Assembly (NCBI RefSeq): GCF_019218885.1
Contig: NZ_JAHUWT010000003.1
Location: 1,240,001 to 1,304,000 of the forward strand
Source: Bordetella sp. BOR01
GTDB taxonomy: Bacteria; Pseudomonadota; Gammaproteobacteria; Burkholderiales; Burkholderiaceae_B
DNA: 64,000 nucleotides
Direction: 5' to 3'
This document shows positions 45,435 to 54,683 of the stretch, piece after piece. The notes under the pieces are model-generated. The model was given only the letters and a program-made list of their open reading frames with translations, was not told the origin of the DNA and did no database searches. A program made the translations under genes and the position numbers. The first letter of the stretch is position 1; each line of letters begins with the position of its first letter.

Positions 45435-46433
45435 ATGTCCACGCTCGAGCCCACGCTTTCCTCGAACGACTCGCAAGCTGCCGCGCCCACTGCCTACGAC
45501 GCCACGCAGAAGCAAAAGTCGCAGGCCAAGACCGCACGCATCCCCATCAAGATCGTGCCGGCCGAACGCCTGAAGAAACCCGAGTGGATCCGCGTGAAGG
45601 CCGCCGCGCCGGGTTCGCGCTTCTACGACATCAAGCGCATTCTGCGTGAACACAACCTGCACACCGTCTGTGAAGAGGCCTCGTGCCCCAACATCGGCGA
45701 ATGCTTCGGCAAGGGCACGGCCACCTTCATGATCATGGGCGACAAGTGCACTCGCCGCTGCCCGTTTTGCGACGTGGGCCACGGCCGCCCCGATCCCCTC
45801 GATACCAACGAACCCGAGAACCTGGCGCGCACCATTGCCGCGCTGAAACTGTCGTACGTGGTCATTACCTCGGTCGACCGCGACGATCTGCGCGATGGGG
45901 GCGCCGCGCATTTCGTGGACTGCATCTCGCGCATCCGCACGCTGTCGCCCGCGACGCGCATCGAAATCCTGGTGCCCGATTTCCGCGGTCGCCTGGAACG
46001 CGCGCTGGCTATCCTGAACGCCGGCCCGCCCGACGTCATGAACCACAACCTGGAAACCGTGCCGCGCCTGTACAAGCAGGCGCGCCCGGGGTCCGACTAT
46101 GCGCATTCGCTGAAGCTGCTGGCCGAGTTCAAGCAACTGCACCCCGAAGTGCCCACCAAGTCGGGCCTGATGCTGGGCCTGGGCGAAACCGATGACGAAA
46201 TCCTGCAAGTCATGCGGGACATGCGCGCGCATGGCGTCGACATGCTGACCATAGGCCAGTATCTGCAGCCGTCCGAGCATCACCTGCCGGTGCTGCGCTA
46301 TGCGCACCCGGACATCTTTGCGATGTTCGAGCGCGAAGCCTATGCCATGGGGTTTTCGCACGCGGCGGTGGGGGCGATGGTGCGGTCGTCTTACCACGCT
46401 GATGAGCAGGCACATGCGGCTGGGGTCAACTGA
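45435..46433 (+). CDS. lipA: Lipoyl synthase
   Basis: Radical-SAM enzyme that inserts two sulphur atoms into protein-bound octanoate. The 332-residue protein has the auxiliary cluster cysteines C79, C84 and C90, the radical-SAM CxxxCxxC at C105, C109 and C112, and the C-terminal RSSYHAD with the serine that ligates the auxiliary cluster. It lies 61 bases after lipB. The N-terminal 45 residues are a variable, low-complexity lead. Confidence 0.96.
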   Translation: MSTLEPTLSSNDSQAAAPTAYDATQKQKSQAKTARIPIKIVPAERLKKPEWIRVKAAAPGSRFYDIKRILREHNLHTVCEEASCPNIGECFGKGTATFMIMGDKCTRRCPFCDVGHGRPDPLDTNEPENLARTIAALKLSYVVITSVDRDDLRDGGAAHFVDCISRIRTLSPATRIEILVPDFRGRLERALAILNAGPPDVMNHNLETVPRLYKQARPGSDYAHSLKLLAEFKQLHPEVPTKSGLMLGLGETDDEILQVMRDMRAHGVDMLTIGQYLQPSEHHLPVLRYAHPDIFAMFEREAYAMGFSHAAVGAMVRSSYHADEQAHAAGVN

Positions 46434-46494
46434 CTGACTGCGGTTTGCGGGGGACGTTGCTGGTTCTTCTGGCGTTGCGGGTGACGCGGGGATG

Positions 46495-47040
46495 TCAGGG
46501 GTATGTTTCTGCGTCCGCCAAGGGCAGGCCGCGCTGGTCTTTTTCTGACACGATCACATTCGTTGCTGCCGGCCATGCAATGGCGATGGCCGGGTCGTTC
46601 CAGCGCAGGCAGCGCTCGTGCGCGGGGGCGTAGTAGTCGGTGATCTTGTACAGGGTCTCGGCGACGTCCGACAGCACCATGAAGCCGTGGGCGAAGCCTT
46701 CGGGTATCCATAGCTGGCGCTTGTTTTCGGCGGACAGCAGGGCGCCGGCCCATTGTCCGAAGGTGGGCGACGAGCGGCGCAGGTCGACGGCCACGTCGAA
46801 GACCACGCCCACGATCGCGCGGACCAGCTTGGCTTGCGGTTGCTGGATCTGATAGTGCAGGCCGCGTACGACGTGGCGCGTGGAGCGCGAGTGGTTGTCC
46901 TGCACGAAGGTTGGCGCCCGGCCCAGGGCGGCCTGCAGGCGCGCGGCGTTGTAGCTTTCGAAGAAATGGCCGCGTGCGTCGCTGAAGACGTCGGGTTCGA
47001 TCAGCACGACCTCGGGAATGGCCAGGGGCGTGATTTTCAT
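46495..47040 (-). CDS. rfbC: dTDP-4-dehydrorhamnose 3,5-epimerase
   Basis: Cupin-fold enzyme of dTDP-L-rhamnose synthesis. The 181-residue protein has FSDARGHFFESYN, FVQDNHSRSTRHVVRGLHYQ with the catalytic His, and LWIPEGFAHGFMVLSD. Its ATG at 47040 shares ATGA with rfbD upstream. It is the last of the run rfbB-rfbD-rfbC, and converges on lipA. Confidence 0.94.
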   Translation of the reverse strand: MKITPLAIPEVVLIEPDVFSDARGHFFESYNAARLQAALGRAPTFVQDNHSRSTRHVVRGLHYQIQQPQAKLVRAIVGVVFDVAVDLRRSSPTFGQWAGALLSAENKRQLWIPEGFAHGFMVLSDVAETLYKITDYYAPAHERCLRWNDPAIAIAWPAATNVIVSEKDQRGLPLADAETYP

Positions 47041-47954
47041 GGTGTTGGTGCGTTCGGCAGGCGGCCTGGTGCGCAGCGGGCCAGGCAATCGATGGTGCGG
47101 TCCAGGTGCACGGTCCAGTCGGGCAGGACCAGGCCCAGCGCATCCGACAGGCGCCGTGTGTCCAGCCGCGAGTTGTGCGGCCGTGGCGCAGGCAGGGGAT
47201 AGTCTTCGGTGGCGATGGCGTGGATATGCTCGGGCAGCAGGCGCAGCGCCATGCCTTGCTGGCGGGCGCGCCGCACGGTTCGGCAGGCCAGTTCATGCCA
47301 GGTGGCGCTGCCGGCCGCGCTCAGGTGGTACAGGCCGTCGGGCAAGGCCTGCCGGCGGTGCGCGGCCAGCGCCAGAGCGGTGACGTCGGCCACCAATTCG
47401 GCCGAGGTCGGCGCGCCGACCTGGTCGGCCACCACGCGCAATTCGTCGCGCTGCCGCGCCAACTGCAATACCGTCTTGACGAAATTCTGGCCGTGCGCGG
47501 CGTAGATCCAGCTTGTGCGCAAGACCAGGGCGCGGCAGCCGCTGGCCTGGATGGCCTGCTCGCCGGCCAGCTTCGAACGGCCGTATTCGTTCAAGGGGTT
47601 GGGGGCGTCGGTTTCCAGGTAAGCAGCTGGCTTGGCGCCGTCGAACACGTAATCGGTGGAGAAATGCACCAGCAGCGTGCCGCTGGTGTGCGCATGCGCG
47701 GCCATTACCGCCACGGCTTCGCCATTGACGCGCCGCGCCGGGGCCGGGTCGGCCTGTGCCGGGTCGACCGCGGTGTAGGCTGCTGCGTTCACGATCAGGT
47801 CGGGCGCCTGCGCCCGCAGCAGGGCCTGCAGGCCGCCCAGGTCGGCCAGGTCGGCTTGCGGGCGGGGCGGCGCCACCACGCTGCCCAGCGGCAGCAGGGT
47901 ACGGCGCAAGGCATTGCCGATCTGACCCGTGGCCCCTAGTAGCAGGATCTTCAT
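47037..47954 (-). CDS. rfbD: dTDP-4-dehydrorhamnose reductase
   Basis: NAD(P)H-dependent extended SDR that makes dTDP-L-rhamnose. The 305-residue protein starts ILLLGATGQIGNALRR and has LIVNAAAYTAVDPAQ, HFSTDYVFDG, the YxxxK active site in YGRSKLAGEQA and VLRTSWIYAAHGQNF. ATGA overlaps link it to both rfbB before and rfbC after. Confidence 0.94.
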   Translation of the reverse strand: MKILLLGATGQIGNALRRTLLPLGSVVAPPRPQADLADLGGLQALLRAQAPDLIVNAAAYTAVDPAQADPAPARRVNGEAVAVMAAHAHTSGTLLVHFSTDYVFDGAKPAAYLETDAPNPLNEYGRSKLAGEQAIQASGCRALVLRTSWIYAAHGQNFVKTVLQLARQRDELRVVADQVGAPTSAELVADVTALALAAHRRQALPDGLYHLSAAGSATWHELACRTVRRARQQGMALRLLPEHIHAIATEDYPLPAPRPHNSRLDTRRLSDALGLVLPDWTVHLDRTIDCLARCAPGRLPNAPTP

Positions 47955-49012
47955 GGCGCGTATTGGGTTTGCAGCCAGTGGCGGTAGGCGCCGCCAGCCA
48001 CGCTGGCCACCCATTGCGGGTGATCCAGGTACCACTGCACGGTGGCGTGCAGGCCGACGTCGAAGGCGTGCTCCGGTTGCCAGCCCAGTTGCCGGCGGAT
48101 CTTGCCGGCATCGATGGCATAGCGTCGGTCATGGCCGGGACGGTCTTGCACGAAGGTGATCAGGTCGCCATGCGGGCGCCCGTCGCTGCGGGGCCGCCAG
48201 GCGTCCAGCAGCGTGCAGACCGCCTGGGCCACCTGCAGATTGCTGCGTTCCTGGCTGGCGCCGATGTGATAGACCTGGCCCGGCTCGCCGGCTTGCAGCA
48301 CACGGCGCACACCGGCGCAGTGGTCGTCTACATACAGCCAGTCGCGCACATGCGAGCCGTCGCCGTACAGGGGCAGCGGCTTGCCCGCCAGGGCCTGGTG
48401 GATCAGCAGCGGGATCAGCTTTTCGGGAAACTGGCGCGGCCCGTAGTTGTTGGGGCAATGCGTGGTCAGTACCGGCAGGCCGTACGTGTGCAGATAGGCG
48501 CGCACCAGGTGGTCGCCGGCCGCCTTGCTGGCCGAATACGGGTTGTTGGGCCGGTAGGGGCCGCCTTCGGCGAAGGCCGGCGCCTGGGGATCGAGCGAGC
48601 CGTAGACCTCGTCGGTGGATATCTGCACATAGCGAAAGCCCTTGCGTGCCGGTTCGTCCAGTGCCTGCCAATAGAGGCGTACGGCTTCCAGAAGCTGGAA
48701 CGTGCCGGTGACATTGGTCTGGATAAAGGCATCGGGCCCGCGAATGGCCCGATCCACATGCGATTCGGCCGCGAAATTCAGCACCGCGCGGGGCCGGTGG
48801 GCCTGCAGCAGCCGGGCCACCAGGCGGGTGTCGGCAATATCGCCGTGCACCAGTTGATGGCGCGGATCGCCCTGCAGGCTGTCCAGGTTGCCGGCGTGGC
48901 CGGCATAGGTCAGCTTGTCCAGGTTGATGACAGGCTCATCGGTGTGGCCCAGCCAGGCCAGCACGAAGTTCGAACCGATGAAGCCGGCACCGCCGGTGAC
49001 GAGAATGCTCAT
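47951..49012 (-). CDS. rfbB: dTDP-glucose 4,6-dehydratase
   Basis: NAD-dependent extended SDR, second step of dTDP-rhamnose synthesis. The 353-residue protein has ILVTGGAGFIGSNFVL, NFAAESHVDRAI, the STDEVYGSL motif with catalytic Asp and Glu, YSASKAAGDHLV and CPNNYGPRQFPEKLIP. The first-step gene rfbA, usually beside it, is not in the window, so the nucleotidyltransferase must be encoded elsewhere or supplied by a paralogue. Rhamnose would be a building block for the surface glycans encoded to the left. Confidence 0.95.
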   Translation of the reverse strand: MSILVTGGAGFIGSNFVLAWLGHTDEPVINLDKLTYAGHAGNLDSLQGDPRHQLVHGDIADTRLVARLLQAHRPRAVLNFAAESHVDRAIRGPDAFIQTNVTGTFQLLEAVRLYWQALDEPARKGFRYVQISTDEVYGSLDPQAPAFAEGGPYRPNNPYSASKAAGDHLVRAYLHTYGLPVLTTHCPNNYGPRQFPEKLIPLLIHQALAGKPLPLYGDGSHVRDWLYVDDHCAGVRRVLQAGEPGQVYHIGASQERSNLQVAQAVCTLLDAWRPRSDGRPHGDLITFVQDRPGHDRRYAIDAGKIRRQLGWQPEHAFDVGLHATVQWYLDHPQWVASVAGGAYRHWLQTQYAP

Positions 49013-49015
49013 GTC

Positions 49016-49576
49016 CTAGGCCTGTACCCGCGAGTGCCGGCTGGCCCAGAAGACGTCGCCCGTGCCCTGCGCGCCGTTCAGGTGGCGGGCCAGCACGAAC
49101 ATCAGGTCGGACAAGCGGTTCAGGTACTGCCGTACCGGCGCGTTGAGGTCTTCGTTGCGGCCCAGCGCCACCACCGAGCGTTCGGCCCGGCGCGCCACGG
49201 TGCGTGCCAGGTGGGCCAGGGCCGCGGCGCGGCAGCCGCCGGGCAGGATGAATTCCCGCAGCGGCGGCAGGGCCTCGTTGTAGTACGCCAGCCGCTGGTC
49301 CAGGAAGGCCAACTGGCTGGCTTCCAGGGCGGCGTGGCCCGGGATGCACAGCTCGGCGCCCAGGTCGAACAGGTCGTTCTGGATGGTGCCCAGGTCGGCT
49401 TGTACGGTTTGCGGCAGTGTCTCGGTGCGCAGCAGGCCGATGACGCTGTTCAGCTCGTCGACTTCGCCCAGCGCGTCAATGCGCGGCGCGTCTTTGCCGA
49501 TGCGGCTGCCGTCGCCCAGGCCAGTGGTGCCGTCATCGCCGGTGCGCGTTGCCACGACGGAAAGTCGGTTGCCCAT
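49016..49576 (-). CDS. ATP:cob(I)alamin adenosyltransferase, PduO type
   Basis: Makes adenosylcobalamin from cob(I)alamin and ATP. The 186-residue protein has the N-terminal ATP loop TRTGDDGTTGLGDGSRIGKD, VDELNSVIGL, the conserved CRAAALAHLARTVARRAERSVV helix and LNRLSDLMFVLARHLN. The ATG at 49576 is set by family length; an upstream in-frame codon at 49612 is excluded. It is 3 bases before the rfbB start on the same strand but unrelated in pathway. Confidence 0.92.
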   Translation of the reverse strand: MGNRLSVVATRTGDDGTTGLGDGSRIGKDAPRIDALGEVDELNSVIGLLRTETLPQTVQADLGTIQNDLFDLGAELCIPGHAALEASQLAFLDQRLAYYNEALPPLREFILPGGCRAAALAHLARTVARRAERSVVALGRNEDLNAPVRQYLNRLSDLMFVLARHLNGAQGTGDVFWASRHSRVQA

Positions 49577-49648
49577 GCGGATGCCCTCGGCTTGGTGGTT
49601 GCGTGATGACAAAGCCCTAGTGTAGTGCCAGCGCCAGCTGCGCGGGGG

Positions 49649-50614
49649 CTACAGGTCAAGCACCAGCAGCGGACTGAGCGCCCGCGAACAGCACGGGGTG
49701 AAGCGGTCGTTGCGGGCCTGTTCGTCCGGCGTCAGGCACTGATCGCGGTGTTCAGGCTGGCCAGCCAGCACGCCGGTCAGGCAGGTGCCGCAAATGCCTT
49801 GTCCGCACGACATCGGGATATCGACACCATGGCGGACCAACGCTTCGAGGGCTGATTCTTCTGCACCCACATCGTATTGGGCGCCCGTGCTGGCGATGCG
49901 GATCTGGAAGGGCCGGTCGGCGGACGTGGCGGCCGCGGCAGGCGACGCCGAGAAGTATTCGTAGTGCAGGCGATCGATGGGCCAATCCCGGCTGCGGGCG
50001 GTCTCAAGCACATGGGCCATGAAGCCGCCGGGCCCGCAGGCATACAGGTGCGTATCGGCGGGCGCCGTGTCCAGGATCCGTTCCAGGTCCAACCGCTGCG
50101 CGGGGTCTTCGTCGCAATGGAATACCACGCTGCCACGCTGCCCGGGCGCCTGCAGCCATGGCCGGAACGCAGTACGGGCCAGGCTGCGCGTGCAGTAATG
50201 CAGCGTGTATGAGTCGCGACGGCCGGCCAAGTACGCCATCATGCTCAATAGCGGCGTGATGCCGATGCCGCCCGCCAGCAGTAGCGAGTGGCCAGCCTGC
50301 GGCGCCAGCGGAAAGTGGTTGCGCGGCGCGCTGATACGCAACATGTCCCCTTCTGCCACCGTATCGTGCAAGGCGCGCGATCCGCCGCGCGACTGCGGTT
50401 CGCGCAGCACGGCTATACGGTAGCGGTGCCGGTCGGACGGCGGGTTGCACAGCGAGTACTGACGTACGACGCCGCCCACGTGCACGTCTATGTGGGCCCC
50501 CGCCGTAAAGGCGGGCAGGTCGGCGCCGTGTGCGTCGACCAGCTCGAACGTGCAGATATCGAGCGCTTCCGTGACTTTGCGGTCCAGGCGTACAGTGATA
50601 AGCGGGGAAGTCAT
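49649..50614 (-). CDS. Oxygenase reductase, phthalate dioxygenase reductase/VanB type
   Basis: Electron-transfer partner for a Rieske oxygenase, 321 residues. The order is flavin domain (RQYSLCNPPSDRHRYRIAV), NAD domain (LLLAGGIGITPLLSMMAYLAG, YACGPGGFM) and C-terminal plant-type [2Fe-2S] ferredoxin (MSCGQGICGTCLTGV with the fourth Cys in TPCCSRAL). It would pass electrons from NADH to the oxygenase encoded at 52846-54676, from which it is separated by a LysR gene in the other direction. It is divergent from that regulator by 79 bases. Start ATG 50614. Confidence 0.9.
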   Translation of the reverse strand: MTSPLITVRLDRKVTEALDICTFELVDAHGADLPAFTAGAHIDVHVGGVVRQYSLCNPPSDRHRYRIAVLREPQSRGGSRALHDTVAEGDMLRISAPRNHFPLAPQAGHSLLLAGGIGITPLLSMMAYLAGRRDSYTLHYCTRSLARTAFRPWLQAPGQRGSVVFHCDEDPAQRLDLERILDTAPADTHLYACGPGGFMAHVLETARSRDWPIDRLHYEYFSASPAAAATSADRPFQIRIASTGAQYDVGAEESALEALVRHGVDIPMSCGQGICGTCLTGVLAGQPEHRDQCLTPDEQARNDRFTPCCSRALSPLLVLDL

Positions 50615-50693
50615 GAGGGGTCCGTGTTCAGGGGTCGGCCGGGATGGGCGTGTAAACCAATAAAATCGGGGCGTCGGATCAACCTTGAACGCC

Positions 50694-51611
50694 ATGAATG
50701 TATCGATGCGCCAATTGATGGGCTTCTTGCTGGTGGCACGCCTGGGCAGCTTCACGCGCGCGGCCGAGCAGATGCACATCACGCAGGCTGGCCTGAGCGC
50801 CATGGTGCGCGACCTGGAAGTCCAGTTCGGCTGCCGCCTGTTCGACCGCACCACCCGCTCGGTGTCATTGACGCGCGAAGGCACGGGGCTGGTGCCTGCG
50901 GCTGAACGGATCGTCAACGAGCTGGAAGCGGCGGCCGCCATGGTGCGGGCGACGACGGCTTCGGCACGGCGCATCCTGACCGTGGCGGTTACGCCCATCG
51001 TGGCTTCCAGCCTCATGCCCCTGGTTTGCCGCGTGCACGCCGGCCGCGACCCTGGTGTCGAAGTGCGCATGCGCGATGTGCCGCAGCCCGCGATACAAGG
51101 GTTGGTCGAACGTGGCGAAGTCGATGTGGGATTCAGCATTTTTCTCAAGCCTGCTGCGGGCATCGAGGTGCAGTCATTGCTGTCGTTCCAGTTGGTCTGC
51201 ATCGCGCCGCGCGGCATGCTCGGCGATATCGCCAAGGCCGGGCAGCGCGGCGAGCTTGCGTGGTCGGCCCTGCCGCCGCACAAGTTGATCGGCCTGCCGG
51301 CCGATACGCTGATCCAGCAGGCCATGGACAGCTACCTGGCCAGAGTCGGCCGCGCCAACGAGCCGCGTCCGGTCTGCAATTCGATGCAGACCATCATCGG
51401 CATGGTGGCCGCGGGCCATGGCATGGCCATCCTGCCTTCCATGGTGCTGCCATCATGTCCGGCCGAAGCGTTCGACGTGGCCTATATGACCGACCCGGTT
51501 GCGCCGCTGCCGTTCTACCAGATCGCCAAGAAGGGGCACCAACTGCCCGAGATGGTGCAGCCCTTCGTGGCGACGCTGGCCGAAGTGATCAAGAGCCTGT
51601 GCTCCCGGTAG
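50694..51611 (+). CDS. LysR-type transcriptional regulator of the aromatic oxygenase set
   Basis: Regulator of about 305 residues with N-terminal helix-turn-helix (LMGFLLVARLGSFTRAAEQMHITQAGLSAMVRDLEVQFG region, about 8-65) and a LysR effector domain. It is placed between the reductase and the oxygenase genes and reads against them; its 3' end overlaps the 3' end of the monooxygenase gene by 23 bases. The shared region with the reductase gene (50615-50693) is the likely operator. Start codons possible at 50685, 50694 and 50706. Confidence 0.9.
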   Translation: MNVSMRQLMGFLLVARLGSFTRAAEQMHITQAGLSAMVRDLEVQFGCRLFDRTTRSVSLTREGTGLVPAAERIVNELEAAAAMVRATTASARRILTVAVTPIVASSLMPLVCRVHAGRDPGVEVRMRDVPQPAIQGLVERGEVDVGFSIFLKPAAGIEVQSLLSFQLVCIAPRGMLGDIAKAGQRGELAWSALPPHKLIGLPADTLIQQAMDSYLARVGRANEPRPVCNSMQTIIGMVAAGHGMAILPSMVLPSCPAEAFDVAYMTDPVAPLPFYQIAKKGHQLPEMVQPFVATLAEVIKSLCSR

Positions 51612-52824
51612 CCGTCGCCCGCGGGGAGGCCAAAGGCACGTTCTCGGGTTCGTACGAAAACAGCCACTCATAGCGTTGGCGCACCTTGTCTTCGGCCCAC
51701 TCGCGTTCTATATACGCGGCTGCGCCGCTGGCATGCGCCAGCTCGGGATTGTGAAAACGCTTGGTGTTGGCGGCCGAGCCGTTGACGATGCGGGTGGTGC
51801 GTTCGAGGCGGGTGGCCTGGTATGCCTGCAGGGCGTAAGCCGGATCGTCGCGATAGGCTTGCAGGGCACGCGCGATCACGCAGCCGTCTTCGATCGCCAT
51901 GCCCGCGCCTTGCGCCAGGAACGGCAAGGTAGGATGGGCGGCATCACCCAGCAAGGTGACACGGCCATTGGTCCAGTTCTCGAGCGGGTCGCGCACCATC
52001 ATGGCCCAGCGCAGCGGGGCGTGCAATTGCCGAACCAATGCCTGCACATCGGCATGCCAGCCCTTGAAGTCATCCAGGCATTCTTCGGTCGAGCCTTGTT
52101 CGGTCCAGGATTCGCGGCCCCAACCGTCTTTCTCGACAATGCCGGTGAAGCTGACCAGCTTGCCCGCATGCACGGGATAGTGGATGACATGCGCGCCGGG
52201 ACCAACCCAGTTCACGCCCGCCGTGCCCTGCATGCTGGCCGGCAGGGCTTGCAGCGGGATGACGCCGCGCCACGCGATGCAGCCTGAGAACCGGGGATGG
52301 TCTTCCGCGATGAGCCTGGCACGGGTCACCGAGTGCACGCCGTCGGCGCCTACCAGAACGTCGGCCGCATGGCGGGTGCCATCTGCCAGCACGGCATGCA
52401 CGCCGTGTGCATCCTGGCCTACGTCCACCACTTTGGCGCCCAGTTTCAATGACCCGGGCGCGCGGGATTCCAGCGCTTGCGCCAGAATGCCATGCAAGTC
52501 GGGCCGGTACAGCATCATGTAGGAGTGGCCGTAGCGAACCAGGGATTCCGTGCCCAGGTCGAACAACTGCCATTCCTGGCCGGTGTTCCACAGCCGCACA
52601 TACTTGCCGCCCGGTTTTATCGTAACGTCGGCCAGCGCGGGGCCCAGGCCCAGATCGTCAAGCACGCGGGTCGCATTGGCGCTGAGCTGCAGGCCCGCGC
52701 CCACGGCTTTCAGTTCGGCCGCCTGTTCCAATACCGTGACATCGAAGCCCCGTTGCACCAGGCATAGCGCCGCGGTCAGGCCACCGATTCCGGCGCCCGA
52801 GATCAATACTTTTGGCGAATTCAT
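51589..52824 (-). CDS. FAD-dependent aromatic hydroxylase (UbiH/salicylate hydroxylase-like)
   Basis: Group A flavoprotein monooxygenase of 411 residues with the FAD motif ISGAGIGGLTAALCLVQRGF at 8-27, DG motif VLVGADGVHSVTRARLI, and GRVTLLGDAAHPTLPFLAQGAGMAIEDG. It resembles salicylate 1-hydroxylase, 3-hydroxybenzoate 6-hydroxylase and 6-hydroxynicotinate monooxygenase, which hydroxylate aromatic acids using NADH and O2. It lies 21 bases after the oxygenase beta gene, so the two hydroxylating steps are probably consecutive. No ring-cleavage dioxygenase is encoded nearby. Confidence 0.88.
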   Translation of the reverse strand: MNSPKVLISGAGIGGLTAALCLVQRGFDVTVLEQAAELKAVGAGLQLSANATRVLDDLGLGPALADVTIKPGGKYVRLWNTGQEWQLFDLGTESLVRYGHSYMMLYRPDLHGILAQALESRAPGSLKLGAKVVDVGQDAHGVHAVLADGTRHAADVLVGADGVHSVTRARLIAEDHPRFSGCIAWRGVIPLQALPASMQGTAGVNWVGPGAHVIHYPVHAGKLVSFTGIVEKDGWGRESWTEQGSTEECLDDFKGWHADVQALVRQLHAPLRWAMMVRDPLENWTNGRVTLLGDAAHPTLPFLAQGAGMAIEDGCVIARALQAYRDDPAYALQAYQATRLERTTRIVNGSAANTKRFHNPELAHASGAAAYIEREWAEDKVRQRYEWLFSYEPENVPLASPRATATGSTGS

Positions 52825-52845
52825 AAGGTGTCCAGTCCTGCGAAC

Positions 52846-53346
52846 TTAGATATAGAAGAAGTCCAGTTTCGAGGCCAGGAAATCATTGGTCAGAATGATT
52901 TTCTTCCTGGCGATGCGGTAGCCGCTGCCATCCCACCGCAGGATGTGCTCGTAGCGGCCGGCATAGGAAACAAATCCCGCGTCCTTGTGCAAATAGACAT
53001 GGCTGCTCCAGGCCGAATCAACCGTTACGGTCGCGCCGTCGTCGTCGGAATGGGCCAAGGTACCGCCGACCACATGCGTGGTGCGCGGGATCGGCACCGA
53101 CGATATTGCCCGTCCCGAGATCACGCGCTGTACGCGCTCTTCCAGGAAGGCGCGGCCTTCCAGGTAGATGAACGACAGCTCGGTCATCGGATCCGAGGTC
53201 AGCTCGGTTTCGTCTTTCCAGGTGGGAACCCACAGCACGGCGTCTGCCGCGTACAGCGCCAGCCACTCTTGCCAATGTTGCTGGTCCAGGTATTGCGCTT
53301 CCCGCGAGACCAGGTCGCAGGCTTGCAGGCGGAGTTCAAGATTCAT
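52846..53346 (-). CDS. Aromatic ring-hydroxylating oxygenase, small (beta) subunit
   Basis: Structural subunit of the Rieske oxygenase, 166 residues with an NTF2-like fold: DLVSREAQYLDQQHWQEWLALYAADAVLWVPTW is the characteristic start and RYEHILRWDGSGYRIARKKIIL the C-terminal strand set. The start at 53346 overlaps the alpha gene by 11 bases, which implies balanced, coupled synthesis. Confidence 0.92.
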   Translation of the reverse strand: MNLELRLQACDLVSREAQYLDQQHWQEWLALYAADAVLWVPTWKDETELTSDPMTELSFIYLEGRAFLEERVQRVISGRAISSVPIPRTTHVVGGTLAHSDDDGATVTVDSAWSSHVYLHKDAGFVSYAGRYEHILRWDGSGYRIARKKIILTNDFLASKLDFFYI

Positions 53347-54676
53347 GGCGGGGCTCCTTCCCATCCCGAGCCAGGCCGCGCGTGATCTGCTCACGCCAAT
53401 AACGGTAGGTGTGCTGCATGACGGTCTCGTCGCCCAGGTTGAATGGTCCGATCACAGACGACTGCGGCGCGACGCCGAGTTCGGCCGCGGCCGGCGGTAC
53501 GTCGGTGCTGGCGTGCAGGGCGCCGCGCGCATGGCCCTGCTGCCATTCGATGGTTCGTGCCGCCATGCCGCGCTGGCAGTCTTCGTAATTGGCGATATCG
53601 TCGGGCGTGGCTAGCCCGGTGGGGTTGAAGAATTCCTCGTACTGCCGGATGCGCAGCCTGCGCGCCTGGGCGGGCTCGCCCACAGGGGCCAGGCAGAAGG
53701 TCTTCATCTCGGTGCGGCCTACCGACAACGGCCGCCAGATGCGCAGTTGCAGCGACGCGTTCTCGGCAAACTGAGCATTGGGAAAGGCGGTGATATTGCG
53801 GACATATGTCATCCACCGGGCCCGGACTTCTCCTACGCGCTGCTCGAGTTCTTCGCGTGCGAAGCTCAGCGGCGTAGCCTTGTCTGTCGGCGCGGGGCCC
53901 CACATAGCGTTGTGCCCGTGCCCGAACGCAAAGGTGCCGCGTTCCAGCGCGCTGCTGCGGAATGTGGAATACACGGATCCCATGGTGCCGCGCTTCTGCA
54001 GCGCATGGATATAGGAAGGATGGGTGGACGAGAAATGATAGGGGTCCACGCCGTTTTCCAATTGCAGCTTCCAGTTGCCCTCGAAAGTGAAGTTGCCCAT
54101 GCCTGCAATGCACTCCACCCCTTGCGGGCTTTGGTCGACGACCAGGTCGATCATGGTGCGCAGGTCGCCCAGGTACGTTTCCAGGTCGGGCACGTCGGGA
54201 TGCAGGCTGGCAAACAGCACGCCACGGTATTCGGCAAAGCGGGCCACCGGCTGCAGGTTGTGGTCTTGCTGATCGAAGCAGGCCGCATAGCCGCCTTCTT
54301 TGTGGTCTTTGATCAGAATGTTGCGCCCGCCGCTGTCGTATGCCCAGCCGTGATACTGGCAGACGAAATTCTTCGCGCTGCCTTGCCGCCGGTGGCACAC
54401 CATGGCGCCCTTGTGGCGGCAACTGTTCAGCAGGCAATGCAGCTTGCCGTGCCCGTCGCGCGTCACGATGACCGGCGAACGCCCGATGTGCGTGGTCATG
54501 AAGTCGTAGGGCCTGGGTACCTGCGTAGCCAGGCCGATCAGGTTCCAGGTGCCTTCGAACAAGTAGCGCATTTCCCATTCGAAGACTTCCGGGTCGCGGT
54601 AGATGTCGCGGTGCACCAGGAAAGAGGGCGGCGCATGATCTTGCACCAGGCGCCGGGGGTCGGAATGCTGCGTCAT
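53336..54676 (-). CDS. Aromatic ring-hydroxylating oxygenase, large (alpha) subunit
   Basis: Catalytic subunit, 446 residues. The Rieske [2Fe-2S] motif is C86-x-H88 and C106-x2-H109 (SCRHKGAMVC...CQYHGW); the mononuclear iron motif is N208-G-V-D211-P-Y-H214-x4-H219. Overall form is like benzoate/anthranilate dioxygenase or salicylate 5-hydroxylase alpha subunits, so an aromatic acid substrate is likely. It is 7 bases after the Bug receptor gene. The long tail with GVAPQSSVIGPFNLGDE is typical of the AntA-like branch. Confidence 0.92.
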   Translation of the reverse strand: MTQHSDPRRLVQDHAPPSFLVHRDIYRDPEVFEWEMRYLFEGTWNLIGLATQVPRPYDFMTTHIGRSPVIVTRDGHGKLHCLLNSCRHKGAMVCHRRQGSAKNFVCQYHGWAYDSGGRNILIKDHKEGGYAACFDQQDHNLQPVARFAEYRGVLFASLHPDVPDLETYLGDLRTMIDLVVDQSPQGVECIAGMGNFTFEGNWKLQLENGVDPYHFSSTHPSYIHALQKRGTMGSVYSTFRSSALERGTFAFGHGHNAMWGPAPTDKATPLSFAREELEQRVGEVRARWMTYVRNITAFPNAQFAENASLQLRIWRPLSVGRTEMKTFCLAPVGEPAQARRLRIRQYEEFFNPTGLATPDDIANYEDCQRGMAARTIEWQQGHARGALHASTDVPPAAAELGVAPQSSVIGPFNLGDETVMQHTYRYWREQITRGLARDGKEPRHES

Positions 54677-54683
54677 GGCTGGC

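Noticed and set aside
50615-51325. N-terminal extension of the oxygenase reductase frame up to 51325
   Set aside because: The extension is antisense to the LysR gene and Arg/Ser/Thr-rich; the reductase family starts at the ATG at 50614.
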